Position numbers and translations under genes: made by a program. The notes below the pieces were generated by a model. The model did not search any database, had not been told where the DNA came from, and saw nothing but the letters and a program-made list of their open reading frames with translations. From contig NZ_JANQKD010000012.1 of assembly GCF_028281305.1 (NCBI RefSeq), positions 61,135 through 125,134 of the forward strand: DNA of 64,000 nt, written 5' to 3'. Origin of the DNA: Pelagibius sp. (GTDB lineage: Bacteria > Pseudomonadota > Alphaproteobacteria > Kiloniellales > Kiloniellaceae). This document shows, one piece after another, positions 16,915-24,992 of this stretch; position 1 is the stretch's first letter, and every line of letters starts with the position of its first letter.

Positions 16915-18173
16915 CCCTGGCTGCGGAAAAGCCGCTCACGCTCAGCGGCCATGAAATCAAGGCCCTGGTGGATACCTGGGCCCGCTTCAGCGAGGCGCCG
17001 GACAAGCTGACCCGGGTGTTCCTCAGCCCGGAGCACAAGGCCTGCGCCACGGCGGTGATCGACGCCATGGAAGCCGCCGGCATGACCGCACGCATCGATG
17101 CCATCGGCAATGTCGTGGGCCGCTACGAGGCCGCGCAGCCGGGCGCGAAGACGCTCATCACCGGCTCCCACATCGACACCGTGCGCGATGCCGGCGCCTA
17201 CGACGGCAACCTGGGCGTCGCTCTGCCCATCGCCTGCATCGCCGATCTGCATGCCCGCGGCAAGCGCCTGCCCTTTGCCGTCGAGGTCATCGCCTTCGGC
17301 GACGAGGAGGGCGTGCGCTTCCCCACCACCCTCTCCGGCTCGCGCACCGTGGCCGGCAGCGTCGACCCGGCGATCCTCGCGTTGCAGGACTCCGAGGGCA
17401 CCACCCTGGAAGAGGCCTTGCGCCACTTCGGCTGCGAGCCGGCGGAGATCGCCGCCGAGGCGCGCGACCCCAAGGACATCTTGGCCTTCGTCGAACTGCA
17501 CATCGAACAGGGCCCGGTCCTGGAGTCCGAAGGCCTGCCGGTGGGCGTGGTCACCGCGATCAACGGGGCCAGCCGCTTCGCCATCACGCTCGGGGGCATG
17601 GCCGGCCACGCCGGCACGGTGCCCATGGGCCTGCGCCAGGATGCCCTGGCCGGGGCGGCGGCGATGATCCTGGCAATCGAGGCCCGCGGGCAGGGCGAGG
17701 ATGGCCTGGTCGCCACCGTCGGGCGCATCGAGGCGGCGCCCGGCGCCATCAACGTGATCCCCGGCGCCGTCACCTTCACCCTCGACATCCGTGCCCCGGC
17801 GGACGAGCAGCGCGACCGCGCCGTCGCTGCGCTGAAGGCCGAGATGACCACCATCGCCGAACGCCGCGGTCTCGATTTTGCCGTCGAGTGTCTCTACACC
17901 GAAGCCGCCGTCGCCTGCGACCCGGCGCTCATGGCCGAACTCGACCAGGCCATCCTGCGCCAGGGCATCAGCCCCCTGCGGCTGCCGAGCGGGGCCGGCC
18001 ACGATGCCATGGCGCTGGCAAGCCTCTGCCCCATCGCCATGATCTTCCTGCGCTGCGGCGGGGGGATCAGCCACAACCCGCTGGAAAGCATCACCGGCGA
18101 GGACGCCGAGGTGGGCGCGCGGGTCTTCCTCGACTTCCTCGAACACCTCGACCCCGGGTCCCTCACCCGTTAA
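16911..18173 (+). CDS. Allantoate amidohydrolase-like M20 zinc/manganese amidase
   Basis: 420 residues. Metal and catalytic motifs of the hydantoinase/carbamoylase (AllC-like) subfamily are present: GSHIDTVRDAGAYDGNLGV, FGDEEGVRFPTTLSGSR, ELHIEQGPVLE, GMAGHAGTVPM, and LPSGAGHDAM near the end. It most probably hydrolyses allantoate to ureidoglycine (AllC), since it directly follows puuE-uraD with a 4-base overlap. Members of the same subfamily include ureidoglycolate amidohydrolase and N-carbamoyl amino acid hydrolase, and these cannot be separated from sequence alone. Confidence 0.88.
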   Translation: MTLAAEKPLTLSGHEIKALVDTWARFSEAPDKLTRVFLSPEHKACATAVIDAMEAAGMTARIDAIGNVVGRYEAAQPGAKTLITGSHIDTVRDAGAYDGNLGVALPIACIADLHARGKRLPFAVEVIAFGDEEGVRFPTTLSGSRTVAGSVDPAILALQDSEGTTLEEALRHFGCEPAEIAAEARDPKDILAFVELHIEQGPVLESEGLPVGVVTAINGASRFAITLGGMAGHAGTVPMGLRQDALAGAAAMILAIEARGQGEDGLVATVGRIEAAPGAINVIPGAVTFTLDIRAPADEQRDRAVAALKAEMTTIAERRGLDFAVECLYTEAAVACDPALMAELDQAILRQGISPLRLPSGAGHDAMALASLCPIAMIFLRCGGGISHNPLESITGEDAEVGARVFLDFLEHLDPGSLTR

Positions 18174-18215
18174 ATCCGGCGCGCCCATTCAAGACCTCAA
18201 ACAAGAAGACTCCGC

Positions 18216-19469
18216 ATGAGCAATCCAGAAGACGTCATCCGCGCCACCCTGCAAGCCGAGCGCGACGCGCAGGTCCGTTTCCTGGCCGAGCTGGTGAAGG
18301 TGCCCTCCGACAACCCGGCGGGCGACTGCGCTGCCCATGGGGAGCGCGCCGCCGCGCTGCTGGAAGAGCTCGGCTTCACGGTGGAGCGCCATCCGGTGCC
18401 CGAGGAAACGGTGAAGGCGGCGGGCATGATCACCGCCACCAACCTGATCGTGCGCAAGAAGTTCGGAGCCCAGGGAGAGGACGGACCTGTCATCGCCCTC
18501 AACGCCCACGGCGACGTGGTGCCGCCGGGCGAGGGCTGGACCAAGGACCCCTACGGCGCCGAGATCGAGGACGGCTGGATGTACGGGCGCGGCGTCGCCG
18601 TCTCCAAGTCCGACTTCGCCACCTACACCTATGCGCTGATCGCGCTGGAGCGCGCGGCGGCGGCGGGCGTCGCCCTGAACGGCACGGTGGAACTGCACTT
18701 CACCTACGACGAGGAGGCCGGCGGCGAGATCGGCCCGCGCTGGCTGATCGACCAGGGCCTCACCAAGCCGGACCTCTCCATCGGCGCCGGCTTCTCCTAC
18801 AACGTGGTGACCGCCCACAACGGCTGCCTGCACCTGGAGGTGACGGTGGACGGCAAGTCGGCCCACGCCGCCATGCCCTACACCGGCCACGACGCCCTGG
18901 AGGCCGCCAACGCCATCCTCACCGCGCTCTACGCCTGGCGCAGGGGCCTCAGCGAAACCGTCTCGGAGATCGAGGGCATCGGCAGCCCGCAGATGACCGT
19001 CGGCCTGATCGATGGCGGCATCAACACCAACGTGGTGCCCGACCGCGTCACCTTCCGCCTCGACCGCCGCATGATCCCGGAGGAGAACCCGGAGCAGGCC
19101 GAGGCGGAATTGCGGGCGCTCATCGAGTCTGCAGCGGCACCTTTCGAAGGGATCACCGTCACCATCCGCCGTATCCTGCTGGCCGCGCCGCTGATGCCGC
19201 TCGAGGGCGGCGAGCGCCTGACCGAAAGCCTGGCTGCGCGGGCGACGGACGTGATGGGCGAGCCCGTGGCACCGAAGGGCGTGCCGCTCTACACCGACGC
19301 CCGGCACTACACCGCCGCCGGCGTTCCCACCGTGCTCTACGGCGCCGGCCCCCATACCATCGAGGAGGCCAATGCCCACCGCGCCGACGAACGCCTGCCG
19401 TTGGAGGACCTCCACAAGGCAACCGAGGTGGTGGCGCTGACGTTGTTGGATCTGCTAAAGGAGGCTTAG
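18216..19469 (+). CDS. M20-family amidohydrolase/peptidase, ArgE/DapE type
   Basis: 417 residues. Motifs: ALNAHGDVVPPGEGW (metal His and Asp), YDEEAGGEIG (catalytic and metal Glu), a dimerisation lid with GKSAHAAMPYTGHDA, INTNVVPDRVTFRLDRRM, and a C-terminal GAGPHTIEEANAHRADER with the last metal His. Its position third from the end of the ureide operon suggests a step after allantoate or an N-acylated product, but no ureide-specific member of this subfamily is known to me. It starts 42 bases after the AllC-like gene. Confidence 0.87.
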   Translation: MSNPEDVIRATLQAERDAQVRFLAELVKVPSDNPAGDCAAHGERAAALLEELGFTVERHPVPEETVKAAGMITATNLIVRKKFGAQGEDGPVIALNAHGDVVPPGEGWTKDPYGAEIEDGWMYGRGVAVSKSDFATYTYALIALERAAAAGVALNGTVELHFTYDEEAGGEIGPRWLIDQGLTKPDLSIGAGFSYNVVTAHNGCLHLEVTVDGKSAHAAMPYTGHDALEAANAILTALYAWRRGLSETVSEIEGIGSPQMTVGLIDGGINTNVVPDRVTFRLDRRMIPEENPEQAEAELRALIESAAAPFEGITVTIRRILLAAPLMPLEGGERLTESLAARATDVMGEPVAPKGVPLYTDARHYTAAGVPTVLYGAGPHTIEEANAHRADERLPLEDLHKATEVVALTLLDLLKEA

Positions 19470-19505
19470 GCGCGCCGCCCCACCCGATCACGGGGTCCAA
19501 GTGAC

Positions 19506-20231
19506 ATGCCGAACAAACTCCGCGTTCTGGTCTGGAACGAGAACGTCGAAGAGACGCGCAAGCCGGAGGTGCTGGAGATCTATCCGCAGGGCATCCACGG
19601 CGCCCTGGCCGATGCTCTCAAAGAAGCGGACGACATCGCGGTTTCCGTCGCCACCATGGACCAGCCGGACTGCGGCCTGACGGAGGCGGTGCTGGACCGG
19701 ACCGACGTCATCGTCTGGTGGAGCCACCACGCCTACGACGACGTGCCGCAGGCGATCGTCGACCGTGTCAAGGCGCGGGTGCTCGACGGCATGGGCCTGA
19801 TCGTCCTGCACTCCGCCCACTTCGCCCGCGTCTTCAAGGACCTCATGGGCACGAGCTGCGATCTGAAGTGGCGCAATGCGGGGGAGAACGAGCGGCTCTG
19901 GGTGGTGGCGCCGGGCCATCCCATTGCCGAAGGCCTTGGCGACCATATCGACCTGCCGCAGGAGGAGATGTACGGCGAGCCCTTCGACGTGCCGCCCCCC
20001 GACGAACTGGTCTTCATAAGCTGGTTCAAAGGCGGGGAGGTGTTCCGTTCCGGCTGCTGCTACCGCCACGGCAAGGGCCGCATCTTCTACTTCCGCCCGG
20101 GCCACGAGACCTACCCCACCTTCCTGCAGCCCGAGATCCGGCAGGTGCTGCGCAATGCCGCGCGCTGGGCCGCGCCGACAGCAGGCGGACCGCAGCGCTT
20201 CGGGCACCACGACCCGCTGGAAAAGCTCTAG
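19506..20231 (+). CDS. ThuA-like protein (class I glutamine-amidotransferase-like fold)
   Basis: 241 residues. Recognisable ThuA features are [10 protein letters not shown] at the start, [27 protein letters not shown] followed by FKDLMGTSC, and a late [15 protein letters not shown]. ThuA was named from trehalose utilisation genes but its reaction is unsettled. Here it ends the puuE-uraD-amidase-M20 operon, so it probably acts on a ureide-derived or carbohydrate-derived intermediate. No obvious catalytic Cys nucleophile elbow of true amidotransferases is seen. Confidence 0.82.
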   Translation: MPNKLRVLVWNENVEETRKPEVLEIYPQGIHGALADALKEADDIAVSVATMDQPDCGLTEAVLDRTDVIVWWSHHAYDDVPQAIVDRVKARVLDGMGLIVLHSAHFARVFKDLMGTSCDLKWRNAGENERLWVVAPGHPIAEGLGDHIDLPQEEMYGEPFDVPPPDELVFISWFKGGEVFRSGCCYRHGKGRIFYFRPGHETYPTFLQPEIRQVLRNAARWAAPTAGGPQRFGHHDPLEKL

Positions 20232-20261
20232 CTGACCAACAAAGAAGCGTCCGGACGGTCA

Positions 20262-20308
20262 TGCCTCGCCCTTCGAGACAGCCCTTCGGGCTTCCTCAGG
20301 GTGAGGCA
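20262..20308. repeat. Intergenic palindromic repeat, copy 1
   Basis: TGCCTC...GAGGCA arms enclose TTCGAGACAGCCCTTCGGGCT, the TTCGAGAC/CTCAGG type of short palindrome scattered through many alphaproteobacterial genomes. It follows the ThuA-like gene and may act as a terminator. Confidence 0.72.
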
Positions 20309-20321
20309 ACACGTTGCATTG

Positions 20322-20383
20322 ATTGACCTCATGCTGAGGAGCCCTCCAGCTGTTTAGGGGGCGTCTCGAAGCACGAGGTCAAT
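20322..20383. repeat. Intergenic palindromic repeat, copy 2 (inverted)
   Basis: ATTGACCTC and GAGGTCAAT form perfect 9-bp outer arms around CTGAGGAGCCC...GGGCGTCTCGAAG. It is the same family as 20262-20308 in the opposite orientation, lying between convergent genes. Confidence 0.72.
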
Positions 20384-20422
20384 CATCGGATCGACTGTAT
20401 CGGCAGCTTGCGGGCGCCTAGC

Positions 20423-21436
20423 TTACTGTCTGAAATGGCTGTCGGCGATCAGGCTCAGCATTTCGAACATCACGGCCATGGTCACCATCGCGGTGATCTT
20501 GTTGGGGCTGTCCTTGGTCGGCATCAGGCAGGCGACGTCGCCGCCGATGATGTTGAAGCCGCGCACCGCGCGCAACAAGGCCATGGCCTCGTCGATCATG
20601 AAGCCGTTGCAGCCCGCCTCGATATTGGCGCAGCCGGGCGCCACGGTGGGATCGAGGCAGTCGAGATCGAAGGTGATGTAGACCGGATGGTCGCCGATGC
20701 GCTTGCGGATGATCTCGATGGAACGTGCCGCTCCGATCTCCTTGTAGCGGTCCATGGTGATGACCTCGTAGCCCAGGTCGTAGCTGGGCTTCAGCCAGTC
20801 CAGGGTGCGGGCGTTGCCGCGGATGCCGACCTGGACACTGCGCTCGGCGTCCACATGGCCGTCGGTCACCAGATAGGCGGCCCAGTGGGCGGCGGATTTC
20901 TCGGCCCCCAGAAAGTGCTTCATGTTCGAGAAAGCATCGGTATGGGCGTCGAAGTGCAGGATCGCCGCCTTCTTCCCGTCGGTCAGCCGTGACGTGGAAC
21001 CGCCCAGCGCCTGCAGAATGCCGCCGGTGATGGAGTGGTCGCCACCGACGGAGACCGGCCGCGTGCCGGCGGCGTCGATGGCGCGGTAGAACTCGGTGAT
21101 GCGCTCGATACAGCGTTCGTTGTTGTTGGCCTCCGGCAGCGGGACGTCGCCCAGATCGTGAATGCGGCAGGCATTCCAGGGGTCCAGTTCGAAGTGCATG
21201 TGGACGCGCCGGCCATTGGCCGAGATGTCGCGGACCGCCCGCGGCCCCAGGTGCTGGTCACGCTCCGTGGTGCCGTTGCCGGTGGAATGAGGCACGCCGA
21301 CCAAGGCGATGTCGCAGGCCGCCGGGTTCGGGTCGTGCGGCGCACGGAATAGCGTCGGCACCCCCCACCAATAAAGCGCATCCATGAAGGCCTTGTGGTC
21401 GCGCGCCGCCCGCGGCGCATCGTCGTCTGGGGCCAT
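20423..21436 (-). CDS. Ureohydrolase (agmatinase/arginase family)
   Basis: 337 residues from ATG 21436, chosen for its strong GAGGGAGGA site 6 bases upstream; ATG 21481 lacks one. Manganese-binding motifs are complete: SVGGDHSIT, ILHFDAHTDAF and ITFDLDCLDPTVAPG. The family splits a guanidino compound into urea and an amine. The substrate (agmatine, guanidinobutyrate, guanidinopropionate or another) is not readable. It lies downstream of the sugar-importer operon on the same strand, 76 bases after the kinase gene, so it may be its last gene or stand alone. Confidence 0.9.
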   Translation of the reverse strand: MAPDDDAPRAARDHKAFMDALYWWGVPTLFRAPHDPNPAACDIALVGVPHSTGNGTTERDQHLGPRAVRDISANGRRVHMHFELDPWNACRIHDLGDVPLPEANNNERCIERITEFYRAIDAAGTRPVSVGGDHSITGGILQALGGSTSRLTDGKKAAILHFDAHTDAFSNMKHFLGAEKSAAHWAAYLVTDGHVDAERSVQVGIRGNARTLDWLKPSYDLGYEVITMDRYKEIGAARSIEIIRKRIGDHPVYITFDLDCLDPTVAPGCANIEAGCNGFMIDEAMALLRAVRGFNIIGGDVACLMPTKDSPNKITAMVTMAVMFEMLSLIADSHFRQ

Positions 21437-21512
21437 CGCCCATCCTCCCTCTGCGTTCGGTTTCACTGGTGGCCGTGCCATCCGCGAAGACCGAGTCTAG
21501 GGCCTTCACCCC

Positions 21513-22181
21513 CTAGGTCGCCACCTGAAGATCGGCTGACCGGCTGCTCTCGTAGACCAGGCGGGCATTGGGCAGGTCGTTGTCGTCCAGCTTGGCGGCG
21601 ATGCCGGCCGCGTCGAGGCCGTGATCGACCCAGCGCCGGCGCAGGCGTTCGGCCAGAACAGCCTCTTCGGCGCGGATCATGACAGTGAGATCGAAAACGG
21701 GCGCCAGCGCATCCCAGGGCGCTTCGTCCAGCAGCAGGTAGTTGCCTTCGACCAGCACCAGCCGCACCGTGCGGTCGATCAGGGCGGCCCCGGCGCGGGC
21801 GATCTCCAGCGTGCGGTCGAAGCGCGGCACAGCGACGGCGGCTTCGTCGTTGCGCTTCAGGCGCGCCAGCATGGCGGCAAGGCCGCCGACGTCGAAGGTA
21901 TGCGGCGCCCCCTTGCGGGCCCGCCAGCCGCGCGGCACCAGCACCTGATCGTCGTAGTGGAAACCGTCCATGGGCAGCACGGCGGCGGAGCCCGGCATCG
22001 CAGCGTTCAGGCGGCGTTCCGCCTCGGCGGCCAGGGTCGTCTTGCCGGAGGCCGGGGCCCCGGCGATGGCAACCAGCCGGCGACCGCCCTCCGGGATGTC
22101 CGACAGCAGGTCTTCCAGAGCCGCCAGGAAGTCTTCCGGATCCAGCGGCCCCTCCCCCGCCGTCCGCCCGGCAGGAGTCAT
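21513..22181 (-). CDS. P-loop kinase, uridine kinase/FrcK-like (sugar or nucleoside kinase)
   Basis: 222 residues from ATG 22181, which shares one base with the epimerase stop (TGATG). Walker A IAGAPASGKTTLA near residue 40, then LPMDGFHYDD with the catalytic Asp, RGWRARKGAPHTFD, and LVEGNYLLLDE. This pattern belongs to the uridine kinase/pantothenate kinase-like group that includes the FrcK kinase of fructose ABC operons. It probably phosphorylates the sugar brought in by the adjoining importer. The longer open frame running upstream in the same phase is a shadow of the epimerase gene. Confidence 0.85.
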   Translation of the reverse strand: MTPAGRTAGEGPLDPEDFLAALEDLLSDIPEGGRRLVAIAGAPASGKTTLAAEAERRLNAAMPGSAAVLPMDGFHYDDQVLVPRGWRARKGAPHTFDVGGLAAMLARLKRNDEAAVAVPRFDRTLEIARAGAALIDRTVRLVLVEGNYLLLDEAPWDALAPVFDLTVMIRAEEAVLAERLRRRWVDHGLDAAGIAAKLDDNDLPNARLVYESSRSADLQVAT

Positions 22182-23029
22182 CAGACCAACCCGTACTGGC
22201 GGGCCATGTTGCGCAGGAAGGGCAGGCCTTCCTGCATCACCTGGTCGGCACTGTCGGCGACCGGCCGCCAGACCGAGAGGGCCGAGGCGATCTGCGGCGG
22301 CAGGTTGATGAAGCTCTCCAGCGCCAGGCCGCCGTCGAAGCCGATAGCCGCCAGGGTGCCGCAGATCTCGTTCCAGTCGCAGGTGCCGCTGCCGGGCACG
22401 CCGCGGTGACTCTCCGACATGTGCATGTAGCGCAGGTGCTCGCGGGCGGCGAGGATGCCGTTGGCGACGCCATGCTCCTCGATGTTGGTGTGATAGGTGT
22501 CGAGATGGATGAAGATGTTGTCGGCGCCCACCTTGGCGATCATCTCCGCCGCCTGGCGCCCGGTGTTGATGATGTGGTTCTCGTAGCGGTTCACCGGCTC
22601 GATGCCCAGGTCGATGCCCTTGGTCCTGGCGTACTTGGCCGCCCCCTCCAGCGCGCGGGCGACGTTGTCGACCTCCGCCTGGGTCGGCGGCACGCCGGTG
22701 CGCTCGCCGATGCCGCCGTAGGTGACGCCGGAGAGCGCGAGGCCGCCGATCTCCACCGTCTTGTCGACGGCGAGGGAGAGGAATTCCACGGCCTTCTCCG
22801 GGTCCCGCGAGGCATAGGCGCTCTCCGGCAGGCCGAGGGAGCAGACCGCCGTCATCTCCGCTGTTTCCAGCAGCGCGCGGGTGTGGGCGGTGTCCACCGC
22901 CGGCGGATCCAGAAGCGCAATCTCGATGAAGTCGACGCCGTAGCGCTTGGCCTCGGCCACCGAGGTTTCCGCCCCCTGCCGGGTCCATTCCATGGCCCAG
23001 AGGCTCGTGTGTACGCCCAGACCCTTCAT
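22181..23029 (-). CDS. Sugar epimerase, D-psicose/D-tagatose 3-epimerase-like TIM barrel
   Basis: 282 residues. GIEPVNRYENHIINTG carries the first metal/catalytic Glu, IHLDTYHTNIEE the Asp and His ligands, MHMSESHRG another His, and ALESFINLP the second Glu. These match ketose 3-epimerases. It overlaps the permease stop by 4 bases and the kinase by 1, so importer, epimerase and kinase form one unit. The likely job is interconversion of ketohexoses or ketopentoses after uptake. A related xylose-isomerase-like isomerase cannot be excluded. Confidence 0.87.
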   Translation of the reverse strand: MKGLGVHTSLWAMEWTRQGAETSVAEAKRYGVDFIEIALLDPPAVDTAHTRALLETAEMTAVCSLGLPESAYASRDPEKAVEFLSLAVDKTVEIGGLALSGVTYGGIGERTGVPPTQAEVDNVARALEGAAKYARTKGIDLGIEPVNRYENHIINTGRQAAEMIAKVGADNIFIHLDTYHTNIEEHGVANGILAAREHLRYMHMSESHRGVPGSGTCDWNEICGTLAAIGFDGGLALESFINLPPQIASALSVWRPVADSADQVMQEGLPFLRNMARQYGLV

Positions 23030-24012
23030 GTCTTGCCTCTCTTTCTTTCGAACCATCGCTTCCAGCCAAAGCGCAGGACCATGACCGCGATGAGAAACAG
23101 CCCCCAGACAGCGGTGCTGAGATGCTGGTTGGCCCCCAGCAGGTTCAGGCCGGAGGACAGGATTTGCAGGATCACCAGGGCCAGCAGGACGGAGGCGACC
23201 CGCCCGAAGCCGCCGAAGGGGTCGACGCCGCCCAGGAAGCAGGCCAGCACGGTGATCAGGAGATAGGCTTCGCCGTGGCCGACACGCACCGAGTTGAAGC
23301 GCGCCATCATGACGATGCCGGCAATCGCGCACATCACCCCGGAGAGGGTGTAGATCAGCATCAGCGCGCGCTTGGTGTCGACGCCGGAGTAACGCGTCGC
23401 CTCGATGTTGGAGCCGACCATGTAGGTGAAGAAGCCGAGGCGCGTGCGCCCCAACAGAATCTGCCAGACGGCCACGCAGGCAAGAAAGACGATCAGCGGC
23501 GCGGGAATGCCGAACAGGCTGCCGTGGCCGATGGCGGCGACGAAGTCGGGAAAGCCGGAGATGTCGCCGCCGCGCGTCAGGTATTCGCCGAGCCCGCGCA
23601 GGAAGATCATCATCGCCAGACTGACCAGGATGGGGTGGGCACCGGAGATGGCGGTCACCGCGCCCATGAGGAAGCCGGCGGCACCGCCCACCGCAAGCGC
23701 CAGGGCGGCGCCCAGCAGAAAGGCACCCATGCCCGCCTCCGGCCCGCCGTTGACCTGCAGCACCCAGGCCACCGTGAGCGCGGAGATATTAGCGGTGGAA
23801 ATGATGGCGAGATTCAGGCCGCCGGAGAGAATGGGCAGCAGCATGGCAAGCGTAAGAATGCCGAGCTCCGGCAGCTGCACGGCGACGGAGCCGAAGTTGG
23901 CCGCGGTCAGGAAGCGGTCGCTGAGGAAGGAGAAGACCAGCATGACCGCCAGCAGGAAGACCGTCAGGCCCAGCACCTCCGGCCCCAGCCGCGCTTTCAG
24001 TTCCTCCATCAT
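23026..24012 (-). CDS. Sugar ABC transporter permease, ribose/RbsC type (second)
   Basis: 328 residues from the first of two adjacent ATG codons (24012, 4-base overlap with the upstream permease). Eight to ten membrane segments. LPILSGGLNLAIISTANISA and FGGFGRVASVLLALVILQIL match the conserved cytoplasmic-loop region of the RbsC family. The track-length frame extending to 24543 is a shadow. Forms the channel with the permease at 24009-24992. Confidence 0.93.
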   Translation of the reverse strand: MMEELKARLGPEVLGLTVFLLAVMLVFSFLSDRFLTAANFGSVAVQLPELGILTLAMLLPILSGGLNLAIISTANISALTVAWVLQVNGGPEAGMGAFLLGAALALAVGGAAGFLMGAVTAISGAHPILVSLAMMIFLRGLGEYLTRGGDISGFPDFVAAIGHGSLFGIPAPLIVFLACVAVWQILLGRTRLGFFTYMVGSNIEATRYSGVDTKRALMLIYTLSGVMCAIAGIVMMARFNSVRVGHGEAYLLITVLACFLGGVDPFGGFGRVASVLLALVILQILSSGLNLLGANQHLSTAVWGLFLIAVMVLRFGWKRWFERKRGKT

Positions 24013-24992
24013 GGCCGCCGCCCCGCCAGGCTTTCGAGGGAAAGATTGGAGAGCGTGATGGCCGCCAGGATGATGCCGCCCACCACCATCTTGAAGGCAT
24101 AGGGCGAGACCCCCAGCAAGTTGAGGCCGTTCTCGGTGATGGCGATGAGCAGCACGCCCAGCACGCAGCCCAGCACGGTGCCGCGCCCGCCGCCCAGGCG
24201 CGCGCCGCCCAGGACGACGGCGGCCAGCACGTCCAGCTCCCGCCCGAAGAGAGCGTTGGGAACCACCTCCTGCGCGTAGTTCACCTGCATCAGTCCGGCG
24301 ATGCCGAGCATCAGACCGAGCCAGCCGAAGGCGATGTACTGCACCGCGCCAGGCGAAATGCCGATGCGCCGCGCCGCCTCCGGATTGTCGCCGTAAGCAT
24401 AGAGCTGGCGCCCGGTGGAACTGTGGCTGATCAGCAGCCAGGTGGCGATCACGGCGAAGACCATCACCAGCACCGGCAGGGTGATCTCCGCCCAGGCGCC
24501 GCTGGCGGTCTCGTACTCCCAGAGAATGATGCGGTCGCTCCACCAGCCCGGCAGGTTGTAGATGGAGACGCCGCGGGTGAAGAACATCAGGAGGCCGAAA
24601 AAGACGTTGAAGGTGGCGATGGTGACGACGATGGAGATGATCCGGAAGTGATGGATCAACGCCGCGTTCACCGCGCCCAGGAGCACGCCGCAGGCCCCGG
24701 CAATGAAGAAGCCGAGCACCCAGTTGCCGCCGCCCAGCGCCATCAGCGCCAGGGCGGCCACGTACTGCACCACCGAAGCCGCCACCGCAAAGGAGATGTC
24801 GATGGCCCCTGCGATCAGCACCACCACCAGCCCCATGGCGAAAATCAGATTGACGGCGGAGGTGTTCAGCAGGTCGGTGAAGTTCACCAGGGTGAAGAAC
24901 TGCTCGGTGGTCAAGGAGAGGAAGAGCCCGAGCGCGAAGATCACCAGGATCAGCCAGAACTCGGTGGCATTGGCGTTGATCAGTCTACGCAT
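24009..24992 (-). CDS. Sugar ABC transporter permease, ribose/RbsC type (first)
   Basis: 327 residues from ATG 24992, which overlaps the ATPase stop by 8 bases; an upstream ATG (25046) would overlap by 62. FAMGLVVVLIAGAIDISFAV is the RbsC-type signature, and AVVLGGARLGGGRGTVLGCV is the conserved loop thought to contact the ATPase. About nine membrane spans. Partner of the next permease. Confidence 0.93.
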   Translation of the reverse strand: MRRLINANATEFWLILVIFALGLFLSLTTEQFFTLVNFTDLLNTSAVNLIFAMGLVVVLIAGAIDISFAVAASVVQYVAALALMALGGGNWVLGFFIAGACGVLLGAVNAALIHHFRIISIVVTIATFNVFFGLLMFFTRGVSIYNLPGWWSDRIILWEYETASGAWAEITLPVLVMVFAVIATWLLISHSSTGRQLYAYGDNPEAARRIGISPGAVQYIAFGWLGLMLGIAGLMQVNYAQEVVPNALFGRELDVLAAVVLGGARLGGGRGTVLGCVLGVLLIAITENGLNLLGVSPYAFKMVVGGIILAAITLSNLSLESLAGRRP

